Of a stretch of 64,000 bases of DNA, positions 38,098-48,917 are shown piece after piece. Each line of letters starts with the position of its first letter. Position 1 is the stretch's first letter. The translations under genes were made by a program, and so were the position numbers. Below the pieces are notes generated by a model. That model was not told the DNA's origin and made no database searches. It saw only the letters and a program-made list of their open reading frames with translations. This DNA comes from Pseudomonadota bacterium (GTDB lineage: Bacteria; Pseudomonadota; Gammaproteobacteria; Burkholderiales; Burkholderiaceae_C). The stretch lies in the NCBI GenBank assembly GCA_021845965.1, contig JAJZUZ010000001.1:120261-184260 (forward strand), given 5' to 3'.

Positions 38098-38370
38098 GTG
38101 CTGGTCTTGCCGTCCGAATTGACGCACCGGCAGGCCAGCGCCTGTCTGCGCATGCTGGTGCAGGGGCTGCCGGCCCAGACGGGGCCGGCCGTCATCGTTG
38201 ATGCCGGGGCGCTCCAGCGCTTCGATTCATCGGCGCTGGCCGTGCTGCTGGAGTTTCGCCGTACCAGCCTGGCGCGCGGCAAGGACTTCGAGTTGCAGGG
38301 GCTGACCCCGCGGCTGGTCGATCTGGCGCGCGTCTATGGCGTGGCCGAACTGCTGTTACCGGGCGCCTGA
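38098..38370 (+). CDS. mlaB: STAS-domain protein MlaB
   Basis: Cytoplasmic STAS subunit that binds MlaF and stabilises the complex. 90 residues from GTG 38098. The STAS core is seen as VIVDAGALQRFDSSALAVLLEF (about 35-56), including the conserved DSSA loop. It completes mlaFEDACB. Confidence 0.92.
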   Translation: MLVLPSELTHRQASACLRMLVQGLPAQTGPAVIVDAGALQRFDSSALAVLLEFRRTSLARGKDFELQGLTPRLVDLARVYGVAELLLPGA

Positions 38371-38397
38371 GGTCGGCCCAGCAGAGGGCGGGGCTGG

Positions 38398-38414
38398 CCC
38401 GCTAAAATAGCGGG
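38398..38414 (+). promoter_or_regulatory. Perfect palindrome enclosing a TAAAAT -10 before the ABC exporter genes
   Basis: CCCGCTA (38398-38404) and TAGCGGG (38408-38414) form a perfect inverted repeat around AAA. TAAAAT (38403-38408) lies in its centre, 11 bases before the ATG at 38420. Start would be near 38415, leaving about 5 nt of leader. It could be an operator over the -10 or a chance palindrome. Confidence 0.4.
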
Positions 38415-38419
38415 TTCCC

Positions 38420-39337
38420 ATGCCCGCCATCTCCTTCCAATCCGTCTCCCGGTACTACCCGCTTGCCCGCGGACCGAAGGGCGCCACCTTCGCTGCGCTC
38501 GACGATGTCAGCCTGGATATCGAGGAGGGCGAGTTCTTCGGCCTGCTCGGTCCCAACGGTGCCGGCAAGACGACCCTCATCAGCATCCTGGCCGGCCTGG
38601 TGCGCGCCAGCAAGGGGCGCGTGTCCGTGCTGGGGCACGATGTCCAGGCCGACTACACGCTGGCGCGGCGCCAGCTGGGCGTGGTGCCGCAGGAGCTGGT
38701 GTTCGACCCCTTCTTCAATGTGCGCGAGACCCTGCGCATCCAGTCCGGCTATTTCGGCGTCAAGAACAACGAAGCCTGGATCGACGAGCTGCTGGAAAGC
38801 CTGGGCCTGGCGGACAAGGCGAACGCCAATATGCGCCAGTTGTCGGGCGGCATGAAGCGTCGCGTGCTGGTGGCGCAGGCGCTGGTGCACAAGCCGCCGG
38901 TCATCGTGCTGGACGAGCCCACGGCCGGCGTGGATGTGGAGCTGCGCCAGACCCTGTGGCAGTTCGTCGCCCGCCTCAACAAACAGGGCCACACGGTGCT
39001 GCTGACCACGCACTACCTGGAAGAGGCGGAAGCCCTGTGCGGCCGCATCGCCATGCTCAAGAGCGGCAAGATCGTGGCACTGGAGCGCACCAGTGAACTG
39101 CTCAAGGCGGCCTCCAGCCATGTGCTGCGCATGAAGATCGACGGTGAATTGCCGGCCGACCTGGCGGCGCAGGCCCGCGTCACGGGGCGCGTCGTCCAGT
39201 TTCCGGCGCATGACGCACGCGAAATCGAGAGCTACCTGGGCGCGGTGCGCGAGGCCGGTGTGATCGTGGACGACGTCGAGATCACCAAGGCCGACCTGGA
39301 GGACGTGTTTCTCGAGGTGATGGGAGAGAAGAAATGA
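38420..39337 (+). CDS. ABC exporter ATP-binding protein (YadG-like)
   Basis: 305-residue ABC-2-type ATPase with Walker A GPNGAGKTT (44-52), signature LSGGMKRRVLVAQAL, Walker B VIVLDEPTAGVD and a C-terminal extension (about 225-305) as in YadG/DrrA proteins. It pairs with the permease downstream (four-base overlap). Substrate unknown; this pair regularly follows mla genes in Burkholderiales, so an envelope lipid role is plausible but inferred. Confidence 0.88.
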   Translation: MPAISFQSVSRYYPLARGPKGATFAALDDVSLDIEEGEFFGLLGPNGAGKTTLISILAGLVRASKGRVSVLGHDVQADYTLARRQLGVVPQELVFDPFFNVRETLRIQSGYFGVKNNEAWIDELLESLGLADKANANMRQLSGGMKRRVLVAQALVHKPPVIVLDEPTAGVDVELRQTLWQFVARLNKQGHTVLLTTHYLEEAEALCGRIAMLKSGKIVALERTSELLKAASSHVLRMKIDGELPADLAAQARVTGRVVQFPAHDAREIESYLGAVREAGVIVDDVEITKADLEDVFLEVMGEKK

Positions 39338-40089
39338 GCGGCTGGCAGACCCTGCTCTACAAGGAGGTGCTGCGCTTCTGGAAGGTCAGCTTCCAGACCA
39401 TCGCTGCGCCGGTGCTCACGGCCGTGCTGTACCTGCTGATCTTCGGCCACGTGCTGGAAGACCACGTCAAGGTCTACGACCGCATCAGCTACACCGCCTT
39501 CCTGGTTCCCGGGCTGGTGATGATGAGCCTGCTGCAAAACGCATTTGCCAACAGTTCCTCGTCCCTGATCCAGAGCAAGATCATGGGCAATCTTGTTTTC
39601 CTGCTGCTCACGCCGCTGTCGCATTGGGCCTGGTACCTTGCCTATGTCGGATCGTCCGTACTGCGTGGCCTGGTCGTGGGCACCGGCGTTTTTCTGGTGA
39701 CGTTCTGGGCCACCGACCTGACCGTGCAGGCACCGCTGTGGGTGCTGGTCTTCGCGTTCATGGGGGCGGCGCTGCTGGGCTCGCTGGGCCTGATCGCCGG
39801 CCTGTGGGCCGAGAAGTTCGACCAATTGGCGGCGTTCCAGAACTTCATCATCATGCCCATGACCTTCCTGAGCGGCGTGTTCTATTCCATCCATTCGTTG
39901 CCGGCCTTCTGGCAGGGCGTGAGCCATCTCAATCCCTTCTTCTACATGATTGATGGATTCCGCTACGGGTTCTTTGGCGTCAGCGACGTTTCGCCCTGGC
40001 TGAGCCTGGGCATCGTGGGGGCCGCGCTGCTGTGCGTGGGCGGCCTGGCCGTGCACCTGCTGCGCACGGGCTACAAGATCCGCGGGTGA
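39334..40089 (+). CDS. ABC-2 type exporter permease (YadH-like)
   Basis: 251-residue membrane protein with six hydrophobic segments and the ABC-2 permease layout (LVPGLVMMSLLQNAFANSSSS near 62-82, MTFLSGVFYSIHSLP near 175-190). The start overlaps the ATPase gene. Followed 12 bases later by the BolA gene. Confidence 0.88.
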   Translation: MSGWQTLLYKEVLRFWKVSFQTIAAPVLTAVLYLLIFGHVLEDHVKVYDRISYTAFLVPGLVMMSLLQNAFANSSSSLIQSKIMGNLVFLLLTPLSHWAWYLAYVGSSVLRGLVVGTGVFLVTFWATDLTVQAPLWVLVFAFMGAALLGSLGLIAGLWAEKFDQLAAFQNFIIMPMTFLSGVFYSIHSLPAFWQGVSHLNPFFYMIDGFRYGFFGVSDVSPWLSLGIVGAALLCVGGLAVHLLRTGYKIRG

Positions 40090-40101
40090 AAGTGATACCT
40101 C

Positions 40102-40344
40102 ATGACTGCTGACGAACTCCAAACCATCATCGCCGCTGGCCTGAAGTGCGAGCACCTCGAACTCACGGGTGATGGCCGCCATTGGTATGCCACCATCGTT
40201 TCTCCCGAGTTCGAGGGCAAACGACCGATCCAGCGCCACCAGCGCGTCTACGCCACGCTGGGCCAGAAGATGCATACGGACGAGGTGCATGCCCTGTCCA
40301 TGAAAACCTATACGCCGGCCGAGTGGGCCGCGCAGTCGAATTGA
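40102..40344 (+). CDS. BolA/IbaG family protein
   Basis: 80-residue BolA-fold protein of the YrbA/IbaG group, which partner monothiol glutaredoxins in Fe-S handling and acid response. The conserved RHQRVYATLGQKM and DEVHALSMKTYTPAEW blocks are visible, with His residues that may bind a shared cluster. Position just ahead of murA matches the E. coli ibaG-murA pair. Confidence 0.9.
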   Translation: MTADELQTIIAAGLKCEHLELTGDGRHWYATIVSPEFEGKRPIQRHQRVYATLGQKMHTDEVHALSMKTYTPAEWAAQSN

Positions 40345-40353
40345 CGAGCAAAC

Positions 40354-41619
40354 ATGGATAAATTGCTGATCCGCGGCGGGCGCGCGCTGCGCGGCGAGGT
40401 GCTGATTTCGGGCGCCAAGAACGCCGCCCTGCCCGAGCTGTGCGCCGCGCTGCTGGCGGCCCGGCCGGTCACCTTGGGCAATGTTCCACGCCTGCAGGAC
40501 GTGGCCACCATGCTCAAACTGATCCGCAACATGGGCGTACGGGTGGAACAGGGTGAAGACGGCACGGTGCGTATCGACGCCTCGACGCTGACCACGCCCG
40601 AGGCGCCCTACGAGCTGGTCAAGACCATGCGTGCGTCGGTGCTGGCGCTGGGGCCACTGCTGGCGCGCTTTGGTGAGGCTACCGTTTCGCTGCCCGGCGG
40701 CTGCGCCATCGGTTCGCGTCCGGTGGACCAGCACATCAAGGGCTTGCAGGCCATGGGCGCCGAGATCTCGGTGGAGCACGGCTACATCCTGGCCAAGCTG
40801 CCCAAGGGCCGCAAACGCCTGCAGGGGGCCCGCATCACGACCGACATGGTGACCGTCACCGGGACCGAGAACCTGTTGATGGCGGCCACCCTGGCCGAGG
40901 GCGAAACCATCCTGGAAAACGCGGCGCAGGAACCCGAGATTCCGGACCTGGCCGAAATGCTCATCAAGATGGGCGCGAAGATCGAGGGTCACGGCAGCAG
41001 CCGCATCCGTGTGCAGGGCGTGGAGTCTCTGCACGGCTGCGACCACCGCGTGGTGGCCGACCGCATCGAGGCCGGCACCTTTTTGTGCGCCGTTGCGGCC
41101 ACCGGCGGTGATGTGGTACTCAGGCATGGCCGGGCCGACCATCTGGATGCCGTGATCGAGAAGCTCATTGCGGCCGGTGCCACTGTGACCGCCGTGGCCG
41201 ACGGCATCCGCATCCAGTCGCACGGCCGCCTGCAGGCGCAGAGCTTCCGCACCACCGAGTACCCGGGCTTCCCGACCGACATGCAGGCGCAGTTCATGGC
41301 GCTCAACTGCATTGCGCAAGGTACAGCCAAGGTGACCGAGACCATCTTCGAGAACCGCTACATGCACGTGAACGAGCTGGTGCGCCTGGGCGCGAAGATC
41401 CAGATCGACGGCAAGGTAGCGCTGGTCGAGGGGGTGGAGCAGCTGTCCGGCGCCACCGTCATGGCCACCGACCTGCGCGCGTCCGCCAGCCTGGTGATTG
41501 CCGGCCTGGTGGCCGAGGGCGAGACCGTGGTCGACCGCATCTACCACCTGGACCGGGGCTATGACCGCATGGAAGCCAAGCTGGCGGCGCTGGGCGCGGA
41601 CATCGAGCGCATCAAGTGA
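40354..41619 (+). CDS. murA: UDP-N-acetylglucosamine 1-carboxyvinyltransferase
   Basis: First committed step of peptidoglycan synthesis: transfers enolpyruvate from PEP to UDP-GlcNAc. 421 residues; Lys22-Asn23 in SGAKNAALP, catalytic Cys117 in [12 protein letters not shown] (the fosfomycin-sensitive Cys form), and the late active-site block GYPTDMQAQ-like [15 protein letters not shown]. Starts nine bases after the BolA gene and is followed by hisG. Confidence 0.97.
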   Translation: MDKLLIRGGRALRGEVLISGAKNAALPELCAALLAARPVTLGNVPRLQDVATMLKLIRNMGVRVEQGEDGTVRIDASTLTTPEAPYELVKTMRASVLALGPLLARFGEATVSLPGGCAIGSRPVDQHIKGLQAMGAEISVEHGYILAKLPKGRKRLQGARITTDMVTVTGTENLLMAATLAEGETILENAAQEPEIPDLAEMLIKMGAKIEGHGSSRIRVQGVESLHGCDHRVVADRIEAGTFLCAVAATGGDVVLRHGRADHLDAVIEKLIAAGATVTAVADGIRIQSHGRLQAQSFRTTEYPGFPTDMQAQFMALNCIAQGTAKVTETIFENRYMHVNELVRLGAKIQIDGKVALVEGVEQLSGATVMATDLRASASLVIAGLVAEGETVVDRIYHLDRGYDRMEAKLAALGADIERIK

Positions 41620-41646
41620 GAAAATGACTCCATTGAGAGCCCCGAC

Positions 41647-42288
41647 ATGATTACCCTCGCCCTGTCCAAAGGACGCATTTTCGACGAGACCCTGCCCCTG
41701 CTGAAGGCGGCGGGGATCGAGGTGCTGGACGATCCCGAGAAGACACGCAAGCTCATCCTCGCGACCAACCAGCCCGATGTGCGTGTGGTGCTGGTGCGCG
41801 CCACGGATGTGCCGACCTACGTGCAGTACGGCGGGGCCGACCTGGGCATCACCGGCCTGGACACCCTGATCGAGCATGGCAACGACGGCCTGTACCAGCC
41901 GCTGGATCTGCAGATCGCCAAATGCCGCGTCAGCGTGGCGGTACGCGAGGGCTTCGACTACGCTGCCGCGGTGCGCCAGGGCGCGCGCCTGCGCGTGGCC
42001 ACCAAGTACGTGGCGATCGCGCGCGACTTCTTCGCCGCCAAGGGCGTGCACGTGGACCTGATCAAGCTCTACGGCAGCATGGAGCTGGCGCCGCTGACCG
42101 GCTTGGCCGATGCCATCGTCGACCTGGTGTCCACTGGCAACACGCTCAAGGCCAACAACCTGGTCGAAGTGGAGCGCATCATGGACATCTCCTCGCGCCT
42201 GGTCGTGAACCAGGCCGCGCTCAAGCTCAAGCGCGAGCCCATGCGCAGGATCATCGACGCCTTCAGCCGGGCGCTGGGGCAGTCATGA
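41647..42288 (+). CDS. hisG: ATP phosphoribosyltransferase, short form
   Basis: First step of histidine synthesis. 213 residues, so the short HisG type that lacks the C-terminal regulatory domain and normally needs HisZ for activity and feedback control; hisZ is not in this window. Motifs: [15 protein letters not shown] at the N-terminus, GITGLDTL and [14 protein letters not shown] (PRPP loop) near the C-terminus. The stop overlaps the hisD ATG. It opens the hisGDCBHA block. Confidence 0.96.
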   Translation: MITLALSKGRIFDETLPLLKAAGIEVLDDPEKTRKLILATNQPDVRVVLVRATDVPTYVQYGGADLGITGLDTLIEHGNDGLYQPLDLQIAKCRVSVAVREGFDYAAAVRQGARLRVATKYVAIARDFFAAKGVHVDLIKLYGSMELAPLTGLADAIVDLVSTGNTLKANNLVEVERIMDISSRLVVNQAALKLKREPMRRIIDAFSRALGQS

Positions 42289-43613
42289 GCCTGCAAGCCC
42301 GGCCGCTGCGCCTGTCCACGGCACAAGCCGATTTCGAGCAGTGCTTCCAGGAGCGCCTGCACTGGTCGGGCGAAACCGATGCGGCCATCGAGCAGCGGGT
42401 GGCCGAGATCCTGGCCGATGTGCAGCGACGCGGCGACGCGGCCGTGCTGGAGTACACCGCGCGCTTTGACGGTGTGCAGGGCAAGACGCTCAAGGATCTC
42501 GAGCTGACCCAGGCCGAGCTCAAGGCGGCGTTTGACGGCCTGCCCGCCGCGCAACGCGAGGCCCTGCAGGCCGCGGCCCATCGGGTGCGCAGCTACCACG
42601 AGGCGCAAAAGCGCGCCAGCGGCGAGAGCTGGAGCTACCGCGATGCCGACGGCAGCCTGCTGGGCCAGAAGGTCACGCCGCTGGACCGCGTGGGCATTTA
42701 CGTGCCCGGTGGCAAGGCGGCCTATCCGTCTTCCGTGCTGATGAACGCCATTCCCGCCCACGTGGCCGGTGTCGGCGAGATCATCATGGTGGTGCCCACG
42801 CCGCGCGGCGAGAGGAACCCCCTGGTGCTGGCGGCGGCCTATGTGGCCGGCGTCACGCGCGCCTTCACCATCGGCGGCGCCCAGGCCGTGGCCGCGCTGG
42901 CCTATGGCACGGCCACCGTGCCGGGCGTAGACAAGATCACCGGCCCGGGCAATGCCTACGTGGCCAGCGCCAAGAAACACGTGTTCGGCCAGGTGGGCAT
43001 CGACATGATTGCCGGCCCGAGCGAGATCCTGGTGCTGGCCGATGGCAGTACGCCTGCCGACTGGGTCGCGATGGACCTGTTCTCGCAGGCTGAGCACGAC
43101 GAACTGGCGCAAAGCGTCCTGCTGTGCCCGGATGTCGCCTACATCGAGGCGGTGCAGCATGAGATTGACCGGCTGCTGCCCCAGATGCCGCGGGCGGAGA
43201 TCATCGCCAAGTCGCTGACCGGTCGGGGTGCGCTGATCCACACGCGTAGCATGGAAGAGGCCTGCGCCATCAGCAACCGCATTGCCCCGGAGCACCTGGA
43301 AATTTCCAGCCGCGACCCGCACCAATGGGAGCCGCTACTCAGGCACGCCGGCGCCATCTTCCTCGGCGCTTACACCAGCGAGTCGCTGGGCGACTACTGC
43401 GCCGGCCCCAACCACGTGCTGCCTACCAGCGGCACCGCGCGCTTCTCTTCGCCGCTGGGTGTGTACGACTTCCAGAAGCGTTCCAGCCTGATCGAGGTCA
43501 GCGAGACTGGCGCCCAGGCCCTGGGGCAGATCGCCTCCGTGCTGGCGCATGGTGAAGGCCTGCAGGCGCACGCGCGCGCGGCCGAGATGCGCCTGAAAGA
43601 CACCAAGAGATGA
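42285..43613 (+). CDS. hisD: Histidinol dehydrogenase
   Basis: Zn enzyme that makes the last two NAD-dependent oxidations to histidine. 442 residues from ATG 42285, which overlaps the hisG stop. Family blocks: [41 protein letters not shown], and AEHDELAQS with zinc-binding residues, plus the C-terminal [14 protein letters not shown] longer open frame upstream is out of register with hisG and is not the gene. Stop overlaps hisC. Confidence 0.97.
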   Translation: MSLQARPLRLSTAQADFEQCFQERLHWSGETDAAIEQRVAEILADVQRRGDAAVLEYTARFDGVQGKTLKDLELTQAELKAAFDGLPAAQREALQAAAHRVRSYHEAQKRASGESWSYRDADGSLLGQKVTPLDRVGIYVPGGKAAYPSSVLMNAIPAHVAGVGEIIMVVPTPRGERNPLVLAAAYVAGVTRAFTIGGAQAVAALAYGTATVPGVDKITGPGNAYVASAKKHVFGQVGIDMIAGPSEILVLADGSTPADWVAMDLFSQAEHDELAQSVLLCPDVAYIEAVQHEIDRLLPQMPRAEIIAKSLTGRGALIHTRSMEEACAISNRIAPEHLEISSRDPHQWEPLLRHAGAIFLGAYTSESLGDYCAGPNHVLPTSGTARFSSPLGVYDFQKRSSLIEVSETGAQALGQIASVLAHGEGLQAHARAAEMRLKDTKR

Positions 43614-44707
43614 GTGCACTCGATCCCAAGTTGCAGCGCCTGATCCGCCAGGACGTGCAAGGCATGCATGCCTATGCCGTCCAGGATTCGGCGGGCATGG
43701 TCAAGCTCGACGCCATGGAGAACCCCTATGGCCTGCCGCCCGAGCTGCAAATCGAGCTGGGGCAGCGCCTGGGCAAATTGGCGCTGAACCGCTACCCGGA
43801 CGGCCGCGTCAATGACCTGCGTACCGCGCTGGCGCGCTACGCCGGCATGCCCGAAGGCTACGAATTGATGCTGGGCAACGGCTCGGACGAGCTCATCTCC
43901 CTGCTGGCCATGGCCTGCGACGTGCCCGGTGCGTCCATCCTGGCGCCGGTGCCCGGCTTCGTGATGTATGCCATGAGTGCCCAGCTGCAGGGCCTGACCT
44001 TCCACGGCGTGCCGCTGACGCCCGAGTTCGAGCTGGATGTTGTGGCCATGTTGGGCGCAATTGCCCGCCACAAGCCCACCATCACCTACCTGGCCTATCC
44101 GAACAACCCGACCGCCAATCTGTGGAATGACACGGCGATCGAGAAGATCATTGCCGCCGTGGCCGAGCAGGGCGGGCTGGTGGTGATGGACGAGGCCTAC
44201 CAGCCCTTCGCCGCGCGCAGCTGGATCGAGCGCATCCGCGCCAACCCGCAAGCCAACCGCCATGTGCTGCTGATGCGCACGCTGTCCAAGTTCGGCCTGG
44301 CTGGCGTGCGGCTGGGCTACATGATGGGCCCGGCAGCGCTGGTCGCCGAGATCGACAAGGTGCGCCCGCCGTACAACGTCAGCGTGCTGAATTACGAGTG
44401 CGCGCTGTTCGCGCTCGAACATGCCGATGTCTTTGCGGCTCAGGCGGTCGAAATCAAGGCGCAGCGTGCTACCATTTTGGAAGCGTTGGCGGCCTTGCCC
44501 GGGGTGCGGGCCTGGCGGAGCGACGCGAACATGATCCTGCTGCGCGTGCCCGATGCAACCAAGACCTTCGAGGGCCTGAAGGCGCGCAAGATCCTGGTCA
44601 AGAATGTGTCCAAGATGCACCCTCTGCTGGCCAACTGCCTGCGCCTGACGGTCGGCACCCCGCAGGAAAACCAGCTCATGCTGGCCGCCTTGAAAGAATC
44701 GCTATGA
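43610..44707 (+). CDS. hisC: Histidinol-phosphate aminotransferase
   Basis: PLP transaminase of the fold-type I class, 365 residues. The PLP lysine is K227 in [21 protein letters not shown]-type substrate/PLP motif appears as [10 protein letters not shown] and the conserved MDEAYQPF follows. ATG overlaps the hisD stop, and its stop overlaps hisB, so the operon is translationally coupled through this stretch. Confidence 0.96.
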   Translation: MSALDPKLQRLIRQDVQGMHAYAVQDSAGMVKLDAMENPYGLPPELQIELGQRLGKLALNRYPDGRVNDLRTALARYAGMPEGYELMLGNGSDELISLLAMACDVPGASILAPVPGFVMYAMSAQLQGLTFHGVPLTPEFELDVVAMLGAIARHKPTITYLAYPNNPTANLWNDTAIEKIIAAVAEQGGLVVMDEAYQPFAARSWIERIRANPQANRHVLLMRTLSKFGLAGVRLGYMMGPAALVAEIDKVRPPYNVSVLNYECALFALEHADVFAAQAVEIKAQRATILEALAALPGVRAWRSDANMILLRVPDATKTFEGLKARKILVKNVSKMHPLLANCLRLTVGTPQENQLMLAALKESL

Positions 44708-45300
44708 GCAATGCACGCAGCGCCGAGGTATCGCGCCACACGGCCGAGACGCAGATCACGGTCAAGATCAATCTAGACGGCACCGGGGTCTCGCGCCTGT
44801 CCACCGGCATCGGTTTCTTCGACCACATGCTGGACCAGATTGCCCGCCATGGCCTGATCGACCTGGACATCCAGGCCAAGGGCGATCTGCACATCGATGG
44901 CCACCACACGGTGGAGGACGTAGGCATCACCCTGGGCCAGGCGGTGGCCAAGGCGGTGGGCGAGAAGAAGGGCATCCGCCGCTACGGCCACGCCTATGTG
45001 CCGCTGGACGAGGCGCTGTCGCGTGTGGTGATCGATTTCTCCGGTCGTCCGGGCCTGGTCATGCACGTGCCCTTCAAGAGCGGCATGATCGGCACTTTCG
45101 ACAGCCAGCTGGCCTACGAGTTCTTCCAGGGTTTCGTGAACCACGCCTTCGTCACGCTGCACATCGACAACCTGCGCGGCGAGAATGCCCACCACCAGGC
45201 CGAGACGGTGTTCAAGGCCTTTGGCCGCGCCCTGCGCGCGGCACTGGAAATCGACCCGCGCGCGGCCGGCACGATTCCGTCCACCAAAGGCTCCCTGTAA
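44704..45300 (+). CDS. hisB: Imidazoleglycerol-phosphate dehydratase (monofunctional)
   Basis: Mn-dependent dehydratase, 198 residues, without the phosphatase domain that is fused in enterobacteria. ATG 44704 overlaps the hisC stop. The paired metal motifs are [16 protein letters not shown] and [11 protein letters not shown] near the start, and [19 protein letters not shown] near the end. A histidinol-phosphate phosphatase must be elsewhere. Confidence 0.97.
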   Translation: MSNARSAEVSRHTAETQITVKINLDGTGVSRLSTGIGFFDHMLDQIARHGLIDLDIQAKGDLHIDGHHTVEDVGITLGQAVAKAVGEKKGIRRYGHAYVPLDEALSRVVIDFSGRPGLVMHVPFKSGMIGTFDSQLAYEFFQGFVNHAFVTLHIDNLRGENAHHQAETVFKAFGRALRAALEIDPRAAGTIPSTKGSL

Positions 45301-45304
45301 GTTC

Positions 45305-45979
45305 ATGAGTTCCGGACTTGCGGCCAAGACCGTTGCCGTCGTCGACTACGGCATGGGGAACCTGCGCTCGGTCTCGCAAGCCGTGCAGGCTGCCGCGCAG
45401 GGCAGCGGCTGGCATGTGCTCATCACCTCGCGCCCCGACGAGGTGCGCGCAGCGGCGCGCGTGGTGCTGCCCGGACAGGGCGCCATGCCCGACTGCATGC
45501 GTGAGCTGCGCGATTCCGGCCTGCGCGATGCTGTGCTCGAGGCGGCCGCGAGCAAGCCGCTGTTTGGCGTCTGCGTGGGCATGCAGATGATGCTGGACCA
45601 CAGCGCCGAGGGCGACACGCCCGGGCTGGGCCTGATCCACGGTCAGGTGATCAAGTTCGACCTGGCGGGTCGCACGCAGCCCGACGGCAGCCGCTACAAG
45701 GTGCCGCAGATGGGCTGGAACCAGGTGCTGCAGATGGACCATGGACGCGGGCGTCACCCGGTCTGGGCCGGTGTACCCGATGGCAGCTACTTCTACTTCG
45801 TGCACAGCTTCTATGCGCGACCGTCGGATGCACGCCACAGCGCGGGCGAAGCTGATTACGGCGGCCGCTTCACGGCAGCGATTGCGCGCGATAATATTTT
45901 CGCGACACAATTCCACCCCGAGAAAAGTGCAGCCCACGGCCTGGCCCTTTATCGCAACTTCCTCCACTGGAATCCCTGA
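45305..45979 (+). CDS. hisH: Imidazole glycerol phosphate synthase, glutaminase subunit
   Basis: Class I glutamine amidotransferase feeding ammonia to HisF. From ATG 45305 it has 224 residues; the N-terminal [12 protein letters not shown], the nucleophile Cys90 in [10 protein letters not shown], and the His/Glu of QFHPEKS at the C-terminus are present. It starts four bases after the hisB stop; hisF is separated from it by hisA and a mutarotase gene. Confidence 0.97.
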   Translation: MSSGLAAKTVAVVDYGMGNLRSVSQAVQAAAQGSGWHVLITSRPDEVRAAARVVLPGQGAMPDCMRELRDSGLRDAVLEAAASKPLFGVCVGMQMMLDHSAEGDTPGLGLIHGQVIKFDLAGRTQPDGSRYKVPQMGWNQVLQMDHGRGRHPVWAGVPDGSYFYFVHSFYARPSDARHSAGEADYGGRFTAAIARDNIFATQFHPEKSAAHGLALYRNFLHWNP

Positions 45980-46035
45980 TCCCGCGCCGGTTCGATCAGA
46001 ACGCGCCTCAGTCAGTCTGACCTTGCTCCAGCATC

Positions 46036-46776
46036 ATGCTTCTCATTCCTGCCATTGACCTGAAGGATGGTCACTGCGTGCGCCTCGTGCAGGGCGACAT
46101 GGACCAATCGACCACCTTTGGTGAAGATCCCGTCAAGATGGCGCGCAAGTGGGTCGACAAGGGGGCGCGGCGCCTGCACCTGGTGGACCTCAACGGGGCC
46201 TTTGCCGGCCATCCCAGAAACGAACAGGCCATCCGCGGCATCCTCAAGGAAGTCGGCAGCGAGGTCGAGGTGCAGCTGGGTGGCGGCATCCGTGACCTGG
46301 ACACCATCGAGCGCTATCTCGATGCCGGCCTGCGCTACGTCATCATCGGTACGGCGGCGGTGAAGAATCCCGGCTTCCTGCAGGATGCCTGCACGGCTTT
46401 CGGCGGCCACATCATCGTCGGTCTCGATGCCAAGGACGGCAAGGTGGCGACCGACGGCTGGAGCAAGCTGACCAGGCACGAGGTCATCGACCTGGGCAAG
46501 AAGTTCCAGGACTATGGTGTCGAGTCCATCATCTACACCGACATCGGCCGCGATGGCATGCTCTCGGGCATCAACATCGAGGCCACGGTCAAGCTGGCCC
46601 AGGCCCTGACCATCCCCGTCATCGCCTCCGGCGGCCTCAAGGGCATGGCCGACATCGAGGCGCTGTGCGCCGTGGAGGGCGAGGGGGTCGAGGGCGTGAT
46701 CTGCGGTCGCGCCATCTACACCGGCGACCTCGACTTCGAGGCGGCCCAGATCCGCGCCGACGAACTCAATGGCTGA
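46036..46776 (+). CDS. hisA: ProFAR isomerase
   Basis: (beta/alpha)8-barrel isomerase of 246 residues. Catalytic Asp residues are in [10 protein letters not shown] (Asp8) and [10 protein letters not shown] (near 168-177); phosphate-binding GGGIRD and ASGGLKG loops are visible. Starts 56 bases after hisH. Its last eight bases overlap the mutarotase gene. Confidence 0.97.
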   Translation: MLLIPAIDLKDGHCVRLVQGDMDQSTTFGEDPVKMARKWVDKGARRLHLVDLNGAFAGHPRNEQAIRGILKEVGSEVEVQLGGGIRDLDTIERYLDAGLRYVIIGTAAVKNPGFLQDACTAFGGHIIVGLDAKDGKVATDGWSKLTRHEVIDLGKKFQDYGVESIIYTDIGRDGMLSGINIEATVKLAQALTIPVIASGGLKGMADIEALCAVEGEGVEGVICGRAIYTGDLDFEAAQIRADELNG

Positions 46777-47620
46777 GCCGCTCGGGCACACGTCCGAGCT
46801 GTTTCATGGCCTTCCCTCCCGGATCCTGACGCTGGCCAATGGTGACCGCCTGCAGGTCCTGCTGCACGGCGCGCAGGTCGTGTCGTGGGTGGCGGGCGGG
46901 CGCGAACGGCTGTACTTGAGTCCGCGCAGCCGGTTCGATGGCCGGTCGGCGATCCGTGGTGGCGTGCCGGTCTGCTTTCCGCAGTTCAACCAGCGCGGTT
47001 CCCTGCCCAAACACGGTTTTGCGCGCAACCTGGCCTGGGAGTCCGGGACGCCGCCTACGGTCTCTGGCAAGGGTGTTCGCCTGACGCTGAACCTGCGCAG
47101 CGGGACCACGACCCAGGAATTCTGGCCCCAGGCCTTCGAAGCTGGGCTGGCGCTCGATTTGCGCCCGGGCAGCTTGCAGATCAGCCTGGACGTGCGCAAT
47201 GCCGATGAGACGCCCCTGTGTTTCACCGGCGCACTGCACACCTACCTGGCCGTGGACGACATGGCAGGGGTCGAATTGAGCGGCCTGGGGGGCTCGGCCG
47301 AATGGGATGCCCTGACGGACCGGCGCGCCGTCGCGGGGGACCGCTTGCGTTTCGTCGGCGAGTTCGACCGTGTCTACGCAGCCGCGACGCGCCCCCTGCA
47401 GTTGCGTGATGGAAATCATGGCCTGACCATCGCGCAAAGCGCCAGCTGGGCCGAGACCGTGGTCTGGAACCCTGGCCCAGACAAGGGTGCGGCGTTGCCG
47501 GACCTGCCCGCCGACGGATATGCCCGCTTGCTGTGCGTGGAGGCCGCGCAGGTGTCACAAGCCATCACGCTGGCGCCGGGCGCCCGCTGGCAGGGCTGGC
47601 AGCGGCTGAGCGTGGCCTGA
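46769..47620 (+). CDS. D-hexose-6-phosphate mutarotase (aldose 1-epimerase family, YeaD-like)
   Basis: 283-residue galactose-mutarotase-fold enzyme expected to interconvert alpha and beta glucose 6-phosphate. Features: GAQVVSW near 31, [12 protein letters not shown] (about 62-75), [11 protein letters not shown], a central His in [13 protein letters not shown], and the C-terminal [17 protein letters not shown] and LCVEAAQV blocks. It lies inside the his operon between hisA (8-base overlap) and hisF, although it has no known role in histidine synthesis. Confidence 0.87.
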   Translation: MAEPLGHTSELFHGLPSRILTLANGDRLQVLLHGAQVVSWVAGGRERLYLSPRSRFDGRSAIRGGVPVCFPQFNQRGSLPKHGFARNLAWESGTPPTVSGKGVRLTLNLRSGTTTQEFWPQAFEAGLALDLRPGSLQISLDVRNADETPLCFTGALHTYLAVDDMAGVELSGLGGSAEWDALTDRRAVAGDRLRFVGEFDRVYAAATRPLQLRDGNHGLTIAQSASWAETVVWNPGPDKGAALPDLPADGYARLLCVEAAQVSQAITLAPGARWQGWQRLSVA

Positions 47621-47638
47621 AGTCCGCCTCCCGCGACC

Positions 47639-47644
47639 TACAAT
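47639..47644 (+). promoter_or_regulatory. -10-like hexamer of hisF (possible leaderless start)
   Basis: TACAAT ends 6 bases before the hisF ATG (47651) in the 30-base gap after the mutarotase. No Shine-Dalgarno is visible, and no good -35 box. Confidence 0.3.
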
Positions 47645-47650
47645 CGCCGT

Positions 47651-48438
<788 letters not shown>

Positions 48439-48442
<4 letters not shown>

Positions 48443-48912
48443 GCGCTGCCGGGTCGTCCCAAGGCGCGAAGGCCCCCTCGGGGGGCAGCGCAGCACACGA
48501 AGTGGCAAGCGTGGGGGCTCCTGTGTCCTGGCTCGATGCAGTGAAGTGGGACGCCCAGGGGCTGGTGCCTGTGATCGCCCAGGAACAGGGCAGCAACGAC
48601 GTGCTGATGTTTGCCTGGATGAACCGTGAGGCGCTGCAGAAGACAGCCGAACTGGGGCGTGCGGTCTACTTCAGCCGCTCGCGCGGCAAGCTCTGGTTCA
48701 AAGGCGAGGAATCCGGCCACGTGCAGACCGTGCACGAAATCCGTATCGACTGCGACAATGACGTCATCCTGCTCAAGGTGACCCAGCTGGGGCACGAGCC
48801 GGGCATCGCCTGCCACACGGGCCGCCACAGCTGTTTTTACAGCGTCTACCAGGATGGCAGCTGGCGCGCCGTCGAACCGGTCCTCAAGGACCCTGAAATC
48901 ATCTACAAGTGA
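48439..48912 (+). CDS. hisI: Phosphoribosyl-AMP cyclohydrolase with repeat-derived N-terminal extension
   Basis: Zn/Mg enzyme opening the adenine ring of PR-AMP. 157 residues; the catalytic core starts near residue 30 (WLDAVKWD) and contains [27 protein letters not shown] (Mg site) and [10 protein letters not shown] (Zn cysteines). Residues about 5-28 are encoded by a GC-rich palindromic repeat (48451-48522) and look dispensable. HisI and HisE are separate proteins here, unlike the fused enterobacterial form. ATG overlaps the hisF stop. Confidence 0.93.
48451..48522. repeat. Palindromic repeat inserted in-frame in the 5' end of hisI
   Basis: Contains GGCCCCCTCGGGGGGC (48471-48486), which folds on itself, and a later GTGGGGGCTCC (48511-48521) that could pair with the same C-rich arm. 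A middle part has CACACGAAGTGG. I associate this pattern with dispersed repeats in Comamonadaceae genomes. Here it is read as codons of hisI without a stop. I see no second copy in the window. Confidence 0.6.
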
Positions 48913-48917
48913 ACACC

